Of a stretch of DNA of 64,000 bases, positions 49,905 to 59,573 are shown one piece after another. Origin of the DNA: Methylomonas sp. LW13 (GTDB lineage Bacteria; Pseudomonadota; Gammaproteobacteria; Methylococcales; Methylomonadaceae). The DNA is taken from NCBI RefSeq assembly GCF_016865255.1, contig NZ_CP033381.1:4650001-4714000 (forward strand). Direction: 5' to 3'. The notes below the pieces were generated by a model, which was not told where the DNA came from, searched no databases, and saw nothing but the letters and a program-made list of their open reading frames with translations. How positions within the stretch are numbered: position 1 is the first letter of the stretch; each line of letters begins with the position of its first letter. The translations under genes and the position numbers were made by a program.

Positions 49905-50706
49905 AAAAACCTCTTGTTTCCCGTATCGTTTCGTAAGCTTTCCTGATTTGCTGAGTCTTTTGCTTGGCCATCTGCATCATTTCCTCGGGTAACCCCTTGG
50001 CCACCAATTTGTCCGGATGGTGCTGACTCATTAGACGGCGATAGGCTTTTTTCACTTCAGCATCGTCCGCTGTTCTGGAGACGCCTAACACCGCATAAGC
50101 ATCTTCCAGTTTTGACGAGCCGGCTTTGGCCGCGTGAAACTGCTCGCCCGACTGCTGAAAACGATGTTGCGCCTGTACTTGCCCCTTGATGATCTGATAT
50201 TCGAAACGCGATACACCCAGTTGCGCGCAAATATCCAGTAACAGCTTTTCTTCCTTGGCATCGTAAACACCGTCGGCAAACGCCGCTTGAATCTGGATTT
50301 CCACGAACATGCGCACTAGATTAGTCCGGCGATGACATTCCACGCGAAATTGCCGCAGTACTTCCGCCAATGGAAAATCGGTCTGCTTGCCTTGCTGAAA
50401 CAGTTGAATCGCGGCTTCGCGCAGCTCGGCACTGAGTTCCATATTATCCATCACCCGTTTTGCCAGCCCGATTTCCTCGTTGGAAACCCGGCCATCCACC
50501 TTGGCGACATGGCCCATCACCGCGAACGTCGCAGTGAAAAACGCCATTTGCACGCGCTGCTGGTCGCCGGGATTAAATGACTCGCCGGCCATCCCGTCCA
50601 GTCCGGCATCGAACTGATGCCCTACCGACGCACCGAAAATCGCCCCCAACGGCCCGCCCAACATAAATCCAAACGCCCCACCTACCAACTTGCCCAGCCA
50701 ACTCAT
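49903..50706 (-). CDS. djlA: Membrane-anchored J-domain co-chaperone DjlA
   Basis: The protein has 267 residues from the ATG at 50706; an upstream in-frame stretch to 51009 runs into the purC side and is not coding. The Gly-rich N-terminal membrane helix GKLVGGAFGFMLGGPLGAIF followed by GASVG is followed by a TerB-like helical domain (~50-170) and a C-terminal J-domain (DAYAVLGVSRTADDAEVKKA then YRRLMSQHHPDKLV) with the HPD motif. It stimulates DnaK at the inner membrane. It is divergent from purC, with start codons 70 bp apart. Confidence 0.95.
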   Translation of the reverse strand: MSWLGKLVGGAFGFMLGGPLGAIFGASVGHQFDAGLDGMAGESFNPGDQQRVQMAFFTATFAVMGHVAKVDGRVSNEEIGLAKRVMDNMELSAELREAAIQLFQQGKQTDFPLAEVLRQFRVECHRRTNLVRMFVEIQIQAAFADGVYDAKEEKLLLDICAQLGVSRFEYQIIKGQVQAQHRFQQSGEQFHAAKAGSSKLEDAYAVLGVSRTADDAEVKKAYRRLMSQHHPDKLVAKGLPEEMMQMAKQKTQQIRKAYETIRETRGF

Positions 50707-50775
50707 GCGTTTCCTACCCTCAACAGGTTTAATGATAAAATTACAGCCATTTTCCACTGACTCCACAGACGTATT

Positions 50776-51672
50776 ATGAATGCCCCCGCCGCACTTTACG
50801 AATCTTCCCTGCCGCATTTGAAATTGCTCGGCCGCGGCAAAGTCCGCGATATGTACGAAATCGACGCTAACCATTTGCTGATCGTCACCTCGGACCGGAT
50901 GTCGGCGTTCGATGTGATCATGCCCGACCCGATTCCCGGTAAAGGCCGCGTATTGACCAGGGTAAGTAATTTTTGGTTCGAAAAAATGCGCGATATTATT
51001 CCCAACCATTTAAGCGACGACTTGACGCTGGCGGACGTGATTCCCGATTCCGAATTAAGAGCGCAAGTGGAAGGCCGGGCCATCATCGTCAAACGTCTGA
51101 AACCGCTGCCGGTGGAAGCCATCGTGCGCGGCTATTTGATAGGCTCGGGTTGGAAGGATTATCAAAACAGCGGCTCGGTGTGCGGTATCGAGCTGCCGGC
51201 CGGCTTGCAACAGGCGCAACAATTGCCGCAGCCGATTTACACGCCGTCCAGCAAGGCCGAAATGGGCACCCATGACGAAAACATCAGCTTCGCCGATACG
51301 GTGGCGTTGATGGGAGCGGAACTGGCCGGCAAGGTGCGCGACGCCAGCTTGCAGCTCTACACAACCGCGGCTGATTACGCTCGCGAACGCGGAATCATCA
51401 TCGCCGATACCAAATTCGAATTTGGCCTGGACGAAGACGGCACCCTGTACTTGATCGACGAAGCGTTGACCCCCGATTCCTCGCGCTTTTGGCCGGTCGA
51501 GCAATATCAAGTCGGCATCAGCCCGCCTAGCTTCGACAAACAATATCTACGCGATTACCTGGAAACCTTGGATTGGAACAAGACCGCGCCTGGTCCGAAA
51601 TTGCCGGAAGAAGTTAGCAGAAAATGCGCGGAAAAATATCGGGAAGCCGAGTTGAAACTGATCGGAAATTGA
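50776..51672 (+). CDS. purC: Phosphoribosylaminoimidazole-succinocarboxamide synthase
   Basis: The protein has 298 residues with [60 protein letters not shown] and [20 protein letters not shown]. It catalyses the ATP-dependent joining of CAIR and aspartate in purine synthesis. It belongs to the longer (about 300 aa, yeast Ade1-like) class, unlike the ~237 aa E. coli enzyme. It is monocistronic, convergent with the lipoprotein gene. Confidence 0.96.
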   Translation: MNAPAALYESSLPHLKLLGRGKVRDMYEIDANHLLIVTSDRMSAFDVIMPDPIPGKGRVLTRVSNFWFEKMRDIIPNHLSDDLTLADVIPDSELRAQVEGRAIIVKRLKPLPVEAIVRGYLIGSGWKDYQNSGSVCGIELPAGLQQAQQLPQPIYTPSSKAEMGTHDENISFADTVALMGAELAGKVRDASLQLYTTAADYARERGIIIADTKFEFGLDEDGTLYLIDEALTPDSSRFWPVEQYQVGISPPSFDKQYLRDYLETLDWNKTAPGPKLPEEVSRKCAEKYREAELKLIGN

Positions 51673-51684
51673 AGAGCCGTTCAG

Positions 51685-51721
51685 CCAAAGCCATACCGCG
51701 CGACTAGCGGGATGGCTTTGG
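51685..51721. terminator. Hairpin between convergent genes
   Basis: CCAAAGCCAT (51685-51694) pairs with ATGGCTTTGG (51712-51721), with an extra inner CCGC/GCGG pairing. It lies between the purC stop and the end of the convergent lipoprotein gene. There is no T-run on either side, so a bidirectional, possibly factor-assisted, end of transcription is inferred. Confidence 0.55.
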
Positions 51722-51732
51722 ATCACTAAAAC

Positions 51733-52977
51733 CTAAATCGGCTTGAATTGATAGCCCTGCGCGGTTTGCCAGGATAGAAAAACACTCTCACCATCGCTCA
51801 ACAGAAAAGCATCGTCCGCGCTTTCCGCCGTTTTACCGACGACTTCGGGTTGCGACCAGCTCAATCCGCCGTCATTAGACTTAATCAACTGCAACAGATT
51901 ATGGCTGCCGTCGAATTCCGACCAGACCACCACTACCTGCTCGCCCTTGGCAAACACGTTGGGATGTTTGGCGCCTTGATTGCCGAAATGGTAGGCCTGC
52001 GAATAACTTAGGCCGCCATCCTTGGAGTGGCCGTAAAACAAGCCTTGTTTATCAGCGGCTCCGCTGAACCATACCGAATGGTAAACGCCATTGTCGGCAA
52101 CTGATAAGGCCGGGCCATGATGCGGACAAGCATCGATTTTCCAGTTTTCTTGGCTGACGCGCTGCACCGCTCCAGGCGTGCGCCAATCCTTAAATTTAAC
52201 CAGCGCATGATCGCGGATATTGCCTTCATAAACATGCCGCCACAACACCACCGGCAAATTGTCGGCATCTATTTCCACACCCAAACGGCAGCATTCACAG
52301 CTATGCGGCGCAACGGTTTTGTTGGGATAGAAGCTTTTACCACCATTGTCCGACCAGGCGTAATACACGGCAGTACCTGCAAACTCTTGCTTAGCGGCCT
52401 TGGCTTTTTCCTTGTCGCGCGCATCCAGCCAAGCCACAAAAATCTCGCCATTCTTCCCCACCGCCAGCGCATCGAAGCGGTGGCCGATCACGTCCAGATT
52501 GTCATTGACCGTCACCGGCTTAAAAAAACTCTTGCCGCCGTCCGTCGAGCGACTGAAGCGAATGTTGCCAGTATGCCGTTTTTCCAGATTTTGGGTCCAG
52601 GTCAGGTAGATATTGCCTTGCGCATCGAGTTTGATTTTTGGCCGGTATTCACCGCGCGCGGCAATAGCTTCCGGCTCGGCGTTTACCGCAACCGGTGCGG
52701 AAAAGCTCCGACCTTTATCGGTAGACGATTGCACATAGATATGATCGCGAACCACCCAAGCCAACCACAGCACACCGCTATTGTCGAAAGTCGCGGTCAC
52801 CGTCTCGGAACATCCGATCGCCGGACTGGCTTGCAGATCGGCGCACAATGCTTTTTGGTCGGTACGCTGTTCAAGCTTAGCCGCCTCAGCGCCTTGCTTA
52901 CTTGTGATCGGCTCGTTGGCACATGCAGTCAAAATCAACGAGGCAACCATTGCCAAAGGAAGTTGAAATTTCATCAT
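51733..52977 (-). CDS. Sialidase-fold (BNR/Asp-box) lipoprotein with Cys/His motifs
   Basis: The protein has 414 residues. The lipobox LILTAC (Cys19) predicts a lipid-anchored protein. At least five Asp-box repeats (SSTDKGRSF, STDGGKSF, SDNGGKSF, SKDGGLSY, SNDGGLSW) mark a six-bladed propeller of the sialidase type. I see no arginine triad that would make it a true sialidase. Two unusual clusters, SCECC (~231-235) and ACPHHGP (~288-294), could hold a metal ion or cofactor. It lies 136 bp downstream of the TonB-dependent receptor gene in the same orientation, so the two may act together in uptake. The substrate is unknown. Confidence 0.75.
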   Translation of the reverse strand: MMKFQLPLAMVASLILTACANEPITSKQGAEAAKLEQRTDQKALCADLQASPAIGCSETVTATFDNSGVLWLAWVVRDHIYVQSSTDKGRSFSAPVAVNAEPEAIAARGEYRPKIKLDAQGNIYLTWTQNLEKRHTGNIRFSRSTDGGKSFFKPVTVNDNLDVIGHRFDALAVGKNGEIFVAWLDARDKEKAKAAKQEFAGTAVYYAWSDNGGKSFYPNKTVAPHSCECCRLGVEIDADNLPVVLWRHVYEGNIRDHALVKFKDWRTPGAVQRVSQENWKIDACPHHGPALSVADNGVYHSVWFSGAADKQGLFYGHSKDGGLSYSQAYHFGNQGAKHPNVFAKGEQVVVVWSEFDGSHNLLQLIKSNDGGLSWSQPEVVGKTAESADDAFLLSDGESVFLSWQTAQGYQFKPI

Positions 52978-53113
52978 CGTCTTTTAGTAAGTGTCCGGAA
53001 AGTTACGAACATTTTTACCCGTTTGACCGGGAAAAATTAAACTGTGTCATTTAATGCACAACCAGGATTAGATGAGCTCCGCCCTATCCTGGTTGAATAC
53101 ATGTAATAACCGC

Positions 53114-55498
53114 TTAATAGTTAAATTTCAATTCTGCGATATAGGTGCGCTGCGGAAACACATGGAACAGCCAATATTTTTCGTTGGTAATATTGTCGAT
53201 ACCCGCTGAAAGCGTCAGTTGCTTGGTCAGTTGATATTTGGCACGGGTATCCACAACGAAAAACGCGCTGCCGGTGCCGGTATACGTATCCGGATTGACG
53301 TCGCTGTTATCGATTTGCCCATATTGTTGACTGCTATAGCGTCCACTGATAGAGGACGTAAAATCTTTAGTCACATGATATGTGGCCGTGGCACTGGCGC
53401 GCCACTCCGGCACTCTGGGCTGATACTTGCCGACAGACGCAGGCAGAGCTACATTTTTATCGATGCGCGAATTCGCCCAGGTCACGTTACCCGACAAATC
53501 CAGGCCATCGATAACGACATTACTGTGCTCGCCGGAAAACTCCCATCCGTAGGTGCTGATCTGGTCGATGTTCTGCGCATACGATAATGTCGAGTTAGTG
53601 ACAGGACTGAAAGTCGTTTGACTGTAGATGGCATCGTAGACTTTTTCGTGGAATAAGCTCAAACGCAACGAACCTTCGCTCAGAAAATATTGCGCGGAAA
53701 GCTCGGAAGACAATGCCTCTTCAGGCTTTAGCGTTGGATTGGGATTCACAATATTTGAGGTGCCGCTGACGGTGATATTGGTACCCTGGAACAGTTCCGT
53801 CACCGTTGGGAAACGGTAAGCCTGAGCAATAGAGCTGGTAAATTTCCAGCTATCAGTCGGCTTCCAGGCCAGCGAGGCTTTTGGCGAAAATCTTAAATCG
53901 CTACGGTTAGACTGATTGATCGTTCTGCCGTTTGAACCGGTGTTAGTGCCATCGAAGGCGTTCCAGTTCTCCAAACGTCCGCCCAAGGTCAACGTCCAAT
54001 CCGGATCAAATGTCCATGCGTCTTGAATCCAGACCGCGTTGGTTTCGGTCTTGCCTTGCGAATTGGTATTTAAGCGGACTGGTGCACCGTAGATCCAATT
54101 GGAGGTTACATATTGTTGGTTGTTTAATTCGTAAAGATCATGATGAAACCCAAAGCTGACATGATGCGGTCCCCATGCAGAATCCGGACGCCATATACCT
54201 TTAGCATCCACAGTATGCCAACCGGTGTCGTTTAGGCTGGTAAGAGTTCCCGCACCGCCTGCTGCGGCGAGATTGGGCGCAACCGTGGGCGCGCGTTGCT
54301 CATCCTGACCATAATTGATCACACTGCCGGTCAGTTCCCAATCGAAAATACCGCCGGTGTTCGATTTTAGCGCCATACCGTGCGACCAATGCATCTGCTG
54401 GTAATCGTTCTCGGCAAACGTCGAACCCAGATTATAGTTTCGACCGTTCATATTGATTAGGCCGCTATTAACCGGCGCTCCGGTAGTGGCACTGCGCAAG
54501 TAGCTATTGAAGCCCCCGCTTTCGTCGTTTTGCCACAGACCCAATGTATACGAAGCTTTCAGCGTCGGCGTAATATCGTAAGCCAGCTTCCACTTAAAAT
54601 TATCCTGAACGGTATGCCTGATATTGCCTTCGCCTATGGCAAAGATTCTTTGGGAGCCACTTCTATCGACATCACCGACGGCGCCTGAAATACCGTTAGT
54701 ATTCGGGCAGGCATTCGCACCAGTCGCGGGGCAGGGAGTAGGCAAGTACGTAAATGATATAGGCTGACTGTGCGCATCCAAATGACTGACGTCAAAGCGC
54801 CAGGAAAAGTCGCCGTGTCGGCTACCCAGATTGGCCGTGTACTGCTGGGAGTCATAGACATCGGTATGGCCGTAAACATCATATTCTTGCCAAGTAGACT
54901 GCACGCCGCCGCCAGCCTCGAATTTCTCAGGCATCCGCGTCGTAATATCAACGACACCGCCTATCGAGTTTCCGCCGTAGGCTGCGGAAAACGGTCCGTA
55001 CATCACATCAACCCGCTCAATTTCTGACGGTGAGACCATATTCCAGCGCGGCGAACCGGTCATGCTGTTGTTATTGCCCAGCAACGACGATAGCAAAATG
55101 CCGTCCGCATAAATCAAGCTGCGCGCACTGGAACCGGTCCCGGAGGTGCGCATAGCCACGGGCATTTCCTTGTCGCCGATATAACGTTTGCGCACCAGGA
55201 TATTAGGCAAATACTTGATGGCATCCTCGGTATTCATTACGTTGATGGTATCTTCCATCTTCTCGCGGGTAACGCTTTCTGTCACAGCAGGCAATTTGTA
55301 TTTTTCGGTAGCTGTTTGCGTAGCGGCTTTTCCGCTTTCGGCGGTAACCGTCATTTCCGGCAATACCGCGGTTTGATTACTACCGGTTTTGTTGTCTGTC
55401 TTGCCATCTTCGGTCGCCGAGACTCCCGGTAACACCGTGAGCAGCATCGCCCCCATTAAATAGGGCTTGGCGCCAAGTTTGATTTTTGCGTGTTTCAT
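53114..55498 (-). CDS. TonB-dependent outer-membrane receptor
   Basis: The protein has 794 residues: a signal peptide (MGAMLLTVLPGVSATEDG), a TonB-box-like LPEMTVTAE (~45-53), a plug domain (~65-190; MNTEDAIKYLPNILVRKRYI, IERVDVMYGPFSAAYGGNSI) and a 22-strand barrel ending in YIAELKFNY with a terminal aromatic. Plug and barrel are of the siderophore/vitamin/metal receptor type. Ligand specificity cannot be read from the sequence. It has no gene of its own exbBD nearby, so it could use the TonB at 17129-17809 or another TonB. It precedes the lipoprotein gene. Confidence 0.93.
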   Translation of the reverse strand: MKHAKIKLGAKPYLMGAMLLTVLPGVSATEDGKTDNKTGSNQTAVLPEMTVTAESGKAATQTATEKYKLPAVTESVTREKMEDTINVMNTEDAIKYLPNILVRKRYIGDKEMPVAMRTSGTGSSARSLIYADGILLSSLLGNNNSMTGSPRWNMVSPSEIERVDVMYGPFSAAYGGNSIGGVVDITTRMPEKFEAGGGVQSTWQEYDVYGHTDVYDSQQYTANLGSRHGDFSWRFDVSHLDAHSQPISFTYLPTPCPATGANACPNTNGISGAVGDVDRSGSQRIFAIGEGNIRHTVQDNFKWKLAYDITPTLKASYTLGLWQNDESGGFNSYLRSATTGAPVNSGLINMNGRNYNLGSTFAENDYQQMHWSHGMALKSNTGGIFDWELTGSVINYGQDEQRAPTVAPNLAAAGGAGTLTSLNDTGWHTVDAKGIWRPDSAWGPHHVSFGFHHDLYELNNQQYVTSNWIYGAPVRLNTNSQGKTETNAVWIQDAWTFDPDWTLTLGGRLENWNAFDGTNTGSNGRTINQSNRSDLRFSPKASLAWKPTDSWKFTSSIAQAYRFPTVTELFQGTNITVSGTSNIVNPNPTLKPEEALSSELSAQYFLSEGSLRLSLFHEKVYDAIYSQTTFSPVTNSTLSYAQNIDQISTYGWEFSGEHSNVVIDGLDLSGNVTWANSRIDKNVALPASVGKYQPRVPEWRASATATYHVTKDFTSSISGRYSSQQYGQIDNSDVNPDTYTGTGSAFFVVDTRAKYQLTKQLTLSAGIDNITNEKYWLFHVFPQRTYIAELKFNY

Positions 55499-55914
55499 AG
55501 GTTTAAAAATTGCGAAGGTATGCGATTTGTTCTTGCTAAGGGCTAATTGTCGGCAAAAGCGCTATTTAAAACACCAACAGTTTCTGGTGATCTCACACAC
55601 TTTAAAACAACCATTTGTAGATATAAGCAATTTATAACCCTAAATACAATTGTGCTTTTTTATCAATCAATTAATACAACACTTCATCAAATACGCCACT
55701 ACAACCACCCATTTATACGGTAAATGACTCACTAAAAATAAGTCATATAACACAGTTTATTTTATTCACCGCCATATCCATTGTTTTGATGCTGACACTC
55801 AAAACAGCGACAACAGCTCAGGTAGCAACTGGAACCGGTCCTCGCCCGCTAAACAAAAAAACCCTTGCCAGCTTTTCAGCCGACAAGGGTTTTCAGAGAC
55901 CAAGCAAGCGGTAC
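55499..55914. other. AT-rich intergenic region with promoter of the receptor gene
   Basis: About 415 bp, strongly A+T-rich between 55560 and 55760, suitable for regulated promoters of the receptor on the minus strand. I could not assign a Fur box or other operator. The right part contains the terminator of the glycosyltransferase gene. Confidence 0.5.
55855..55893 (-). terminator. Rho-independent terminator of the GH17-GT2 gene
   Basis: On the minus strand, AAAACCCTTG (55893-55884) pairs with CAAGGGTTTT (55867-55858), with a 16-nt loop, followed by TTT TG at 55857-55853. It lies 22 bp after the stop of the glycosyltransferase gene. Confidence 0.85.
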
Positions 55915-58716
55915 TTATTCGTCCGCGTCTAACTCATCGGCAGAGAGCTTTTTGCCAGGAAAGTAGTTGGGCGCAACGCTGATCAGAATCGTCAGCAGCG
56001 TGGCGACATAAGGCACTGACTGCACCGCCAATACAGCCATCCACAACCTGCCGCTCAAGTTATCGAAATGTTCGATGGAGCGCATCGCCAGGATTCCGGC
56101 AAGCAACAAGGTCAGCAATAACAACTCCTGCCAAATAATCAATAACCCCGCCACCAACGGCCCTTGCTGCTCGTATTTTGGAGTGCGCATGAAGGGCTTG
56201 CCGGAAGTAAACAAACCTTGCAAGGTACCCCGTGCCACGGTATGCGTCAGCGATAACCCGGCCAGCGCCGCACCCAATGCATGCAGCATTGAACAAGCCA
56301 CCCGCGCTTTGTATAACCACAAACCGCGCAAAATCTTGAATGCAAACAGGCCGATGGTCGGCAACAGGAAGGCGTTTACCGGCAGTTCGCTATGGATAGG
56401 ATCCGACACGATCAGCGCGGTCAATATCAAGCTGGTGCCGGTAAACAACAGGGCCAAGGCATCTGAAAACCAAGGCAACCAACCTGCCACAAAATAGTAA
56501 CGCTGTGCCGAAGTAAGCGAAGACTTTTTGTTGGGCAAGAAATGCCGCCAATGCTTTTTGATGATCTGCATCGCGCCGTATACCCAGCGGAAACGCTGCG
56601 TCATGTAACCCGAGAAGGTATCGGGCATCAGGCCGCGACCGAAAGACTCCTTGCAGTACACCGAGTCGTAACCCGCTTCATAAAGACGCAAGCCCAATTC
56701 GCTATCCTCGCAGATACACCATTCGCCCCACGGACCAACTTTGTCGAACGCCGACTTGCGGACCATCGTCATCGTGCCGTGTTGGATGATGGCGTTGAAT
56801 TCGTTACGTTGCACCATGCCGATATTAAAAAAGCCGGCATACTCCCAGTAGCAAATATCCTTGAAAGTGCTTTGCCCAGAATCACGGTAATCCTGGGGCG
56901 ACTGCACAAAGCCGACATTTTCCTGATCGAAATACGGCACCATCGCTTTCAGCCAATCGGGGTTCAGAATGTAGTCGCTGTCGATGACCGCGATGATTTC
57001 GGCATCTTCAGCGGTATTGGTCAATGCGTAGTTGATCGCACCGGCCTTGTAACCGGGCCAGTTATCCAGATGGAAGAAGCGGAACTTCGGGCCAAGGCGG
57101 TCGCAATCGTCACGCACCGGCTGCCAAACTGTCGGATCCTTGGTGTTGTTATCCATCACTAATACTTCGTAGTTCGGATAATCGACCTTAGCCAACGCAT
57201 TCAGGGTCTTGCGCACCATTTCCGGTGGCTCGTTGTGGATCGGCAAATGGATCGAGACTTTCGGATAACGGAAACCGGCCGGCGGCGTCAACGGCTGGAA
57301 AGTACGGCGGCCCTTGCGGTGCCAGATGACTTCGGAAATCTCCAGACTCTCGGTCAGCAACACCAAGATAGCCATGGCCTGCATCATCAGCAAAATTGCC
57401 CAGAACACCACCGAAAAACTGGTTTGGTATTGAGCGGCGGCAATTGATGCCGACCAGAACAATACCGACGCCGCCAAGTTAGCGACGATGCCGAAGAAAA
57501 ATTTACCCGGCAGCTTCAAGCTTTTGCGGGTAAACAAAAATGCCGCCATCAAGATAATGCTGAGTACCGCCGCGCCACTGGCCCAGTTACGCCAGGTCGG
57601 ATTTGCCAACACATCACCTTCCATCGGGAATTTAGGCTGACGATCAGCATTGAATAAGCCCCAGTAAGCACCGGCCGTACCTTCCAGCTTGATCTTCCAT
57701 GGCTGGTCAAACGCTTCGACCACATAGTAAATAATGTTTTCGGCAGTCGCGCGATTCAGGAACTCACGCAAAAACTTGGCTTGATTCGCCAACGAAGCAG
57801 TGGCGGCTTTTTGCGGAGGACCGTCGGATGGCCAACCCACCTCGGTAATCACGATGGTTTTGTTGGGGTACAACTGCTGCAATTCGTAATAACGCTTGAA
57901 CACATATTCGACTGCGTTATCGCCTTCCGCACCTTTGGGTAAATCGACCGGCACACCTTCCCAATAGGGCAGAATGTGCACAGCTATGTAATCGACTTCC
58001 GCCGCCAAGGCCGGGTTTGCTACCCATATATCCCAGGTTTCAGCTGTACTAACCGGTTTCCAGGTGCGTTTTTTTACTTCGCGAACGTACTCGATCAGTT
58101 CGTTGGCTTTGCCGGCCACTTCCGCCTTAACATCCGCCTCGATTTTCAGCTGCAAATCTTGTTCGCTCATCGAACCGGAAAATTCTTGACGGACTTTCTG
58201 TGCGATAGGTCCACTAACTTTGTTTCTATACCGTAACAAGGATTCGTTACCCACCAGCGTGCGAACAATGGTTTTTGGATATTGATTGGTTAGGTTGATT
58301 AGGCTTTCGACTTCGCGCTGATTTTTATCCAGCCGTTTCTGCGTGTTCTCTAACTTTTTTTGCGGATCGTCCTCGGCGCTATCGTCATCAACCAAATCCA
58401 CCCAACAGCCCATCGCCAGATTGATCGCATTCTTGGCTGTCAACTCAGGCACAACCTCCATGCCCTCCAACGCGGTATAGGTTCTTATCGAATGGGCTTT
58501 ACCGGACAATAACTCCAGATCGGATTGAATTTGTTCTCTGGTGGGAAATACGCCGTCGGCAGGATTGAAATCGCGCCCCTTGGGGTTAAAGGTCACCCCC
58601 ATCATGGTATCGCTCCAAGATGGCAGCTTTAACGGGTTATTGACGTAAGACCAGATACCCAGGTTGATGACAACCAGTAGCACCAAGGTGAAAAATGTGG
58701 CAATTTTGGCTTTCAT
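55915..58716 (-). CDS. Membrane glycosyltransferase with GH17-like periplasmic domain (NdvB-type beta-glucan synthase-like)
   Basis: The protein has 933 residues from the ATG at 58716 (a TTG at 58737 is the alternative; GGAG lies 13 nt upstream of the ATG). An N-terminal membrane helix (~7-27) is followed by an extracytoplasmic GH17-like domain (~40-370) with LVGNESLLRYRNKV (proton donor region) and TIVITEVGWPSDGP (nucleophile Glu). Then come transmembrane helices, a GT2 domain (~495-720) with VIDSDY, EDSELGLRLYEAGYD and QRFRWVYG (Q..RW), and more helices. This GH17-GT2 pair is known from NdvB-type proteins that make and remodel periplasmic beta-1,3-glucans. The product here is inferred. Confidence 0.85.
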   Translation of the reverse strand: MKAKIATFFTLVLLVVINLGIWSYVNNPLKLPSWSDTMMGVTFNPKGRDFNPADGVFPTREQIQSDLELLSGKAHSIRTYTALEGMEVVPELTAKNAINLAMGCWVDLVDDDSAEDDPQKKLENTQKRLDKNQREVESLINLTNQYPKTIVRTLVGNESLLRYRNKVSGPIAQKVRQEFSGSMSEQDLQLKIEADVKAEVAGKANELIEYVREVKKRTWKPVSTAETWDIWVANPALAAEVDYIAVHILPYWEGVPVDLPKGAEGDNAVEYVFKRYYELQQLYPNKTIVITEVGWPSDGPPQKAATASLANQAKFLREFLNRATAENIIYYVVEAFDQPWKIKLEGTAGAYWGLFNADRQPKFPMEGDVLANPTWRNWASGAAVLSIILMAAFLFTRKSLKLPGKFFFGIVANLAASVLFWSASIAAAQYQTSFSVVFWAILLMMQAMAILVLLTESLEISEVIWHRKGRRTFQPLTPPAGFRYPKVSIHLPIHNEPPEMVRKTLNALAKVDYPNYEVLVMDNNTKDPTVWQPVRDDCDRLGPKFRFFHLDNWPGYKAGAINYALTNTAEDAEIIAVIDSDYILNPDWLKAMVPYFDQENVGFVQSPQDYRDSGQSTFKDICYWEYAGFFNIGMVQRNEFNAIIQHGTMTMVRKSAFDKVGPWGEWCICEDSELGLRLYEAGYDSVYCKESFGRGLMPDTFSGYMTQRFRWVYGAMQIIKKHWRHFLPNKKSSLTSAQRYYFVAGWLPWFSDALALLFTGTSLILTALIVSDPIHSELPVNAFLLPTIGLFAFKILRGLWLYKARVACSMLHALGAALAGLSLTHTVARGTLQGLFTSGKPFMRTPKYEQQGPLVAGLLIIWQELLLLTLLLAGILAMRSIEHFDNLSGRLWMAVLAVQSVPYVATLLTILISVAPNYFPGKKLSADELDADE

Positions 58717-59019
58717 TTCGACAGAAAGACTCCGCAATAGAGGGTTATTAGAATCAGTATTTTTTAATTTTCACGGCATTACGCAGCCATTCCGTCGGCA
58801 AATTTAAATGCGCTTGCTACGGTATCTGATTTCGACAGAGCGACTGGCGCGTGTCTAAGCGGGCCACGCATTCCTGTCAGGTAACAGATTTACCAACAAA
58901 ACACAGCGGCATTTAGGAACCCGCCCAAGGGCAAACCCCGGCGACGCTCAAACCGGCAAAGAGCCGGTATTGAATGTCGCCACGCTTAGCTCAACCTTAA
59001 GCAGGTTGCGGGAAAACTT
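58717..59019. other. Intergenic region, small hairpin only
   Basis: About 300 bp. It contains the short stem ACCGGC/GCCGGT (58952-58957/58963-58968), but no T-run follows on either strand. No gene or regulatory motif is convincing. Confidence 0.45.
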
Positions 59020-59217
59020 TTATTTCAATGAAAGGGTTTCTACGCGGCCTTTCATTTCAATATTCAGTTTGTCTTCTTTAGCCAGCCAACCGATCGCTCG
59101 CTGGACGTCGTTCTTACCCAAGCCGGTTTCGGTCGTGACTTTATTAACGCTAGCTTCGCCATGCGTATGCAAGTATTGCCAGACTGCTCCAGCTGCTTCG
59201 CCAATTGTATCCACCAT
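59020..59217 (-). CDS. Small winged-helix protein, DUF2582/PF10771 family
   Basis: The protein has 65 residues forming a compact winged helix-turn-helix (IGEAAGAVWQYLHTHGEASV followed by NKVTTETGLGKNDVQRAIGW and LAKEDKLNIE). This family occurs in many gammaproteobacteria and Bacteroidetes as a short stand-alone protein; its role is not defined, but DNA binding is likely. It is well below minE on the same strand, with a 101-bp gap. Confidence 0.8.
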   Translation of the reverse strand: MVDTIGEAAGAVWQYLHTHGEASVNKVTTETGLGKNDVQRAIGWLAKEDKLNIEMKGRVETLSLK

Positions 59218-59318
59218 TTCAACTCCTCATCATTTAAACAACAAAAAAAATCGGGGGGTTTTAGTCGTGCTATCCAGCCTTACGCAACACAAACCGCGGC
59301 AAAAGCTAGTCAGCAAAA

Positions 59319-59573
59319 CTAACGCTCATCAGGCAGCACAATATTAAGTTCCAGGGTTTCCTGGTTTCCATCCTGTTCAAAATTAACGGTAATGGCATCC
59401 TGCCCGACATTGACATATTTACGGATCACCGCCAGCAATTCTTGCTGCAACTCGGGCAAATAGGACGGTTGATTTCTGGATGCACGCTCATGGGCGACCA
59501 GAATTTGCAATCTCTCCTTGGCCAGCGATGCCGTATTGGTTTTCGAGGATCTGAAATAATCTAAGAGACTCAT
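59319..59573 (-). CDS. minE: Cell division topological specificity factor MinE
   Basis: The protein has 84 residues from the ATG at 59573, which overlaps the minD stop by one base (TGATG). MSLLDYFRSSKTNTASLAKE followed by RLQILVAHERA is the classical MinE membrane-binding and MinD-activating region, followed by the dimerisation domain (EQDGNQETLELNIVLPDE). It drives the pole-to-pole oscillation of MinCD. It closes the minC-minD-minE operon. Confidence 0.96.
   Translation of the reverse strand: MSLLDYFRSSKTNTASLAKERLQILVAHERASRNQPSYLPELQQELLAVIRKYVNVGQDAITVNFEQDGNQETLELNIVLPDER

Noticed and set aside
51733-52977. True sialidase
   Set aside because: Asp-boxes are present, but I saw no arginine triad or FRIP motif; the propeller fold alone does not show that activity.
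58930-59019. Cyclic di-GMP-I riboswitch-like string (GGGCAAACC ... GACGC)
   Set aside because: The GAAA tetraloop, the conserved GACGCAAAGCC block and the second stem are absent, and the plus-strand gene it would control does not exist.
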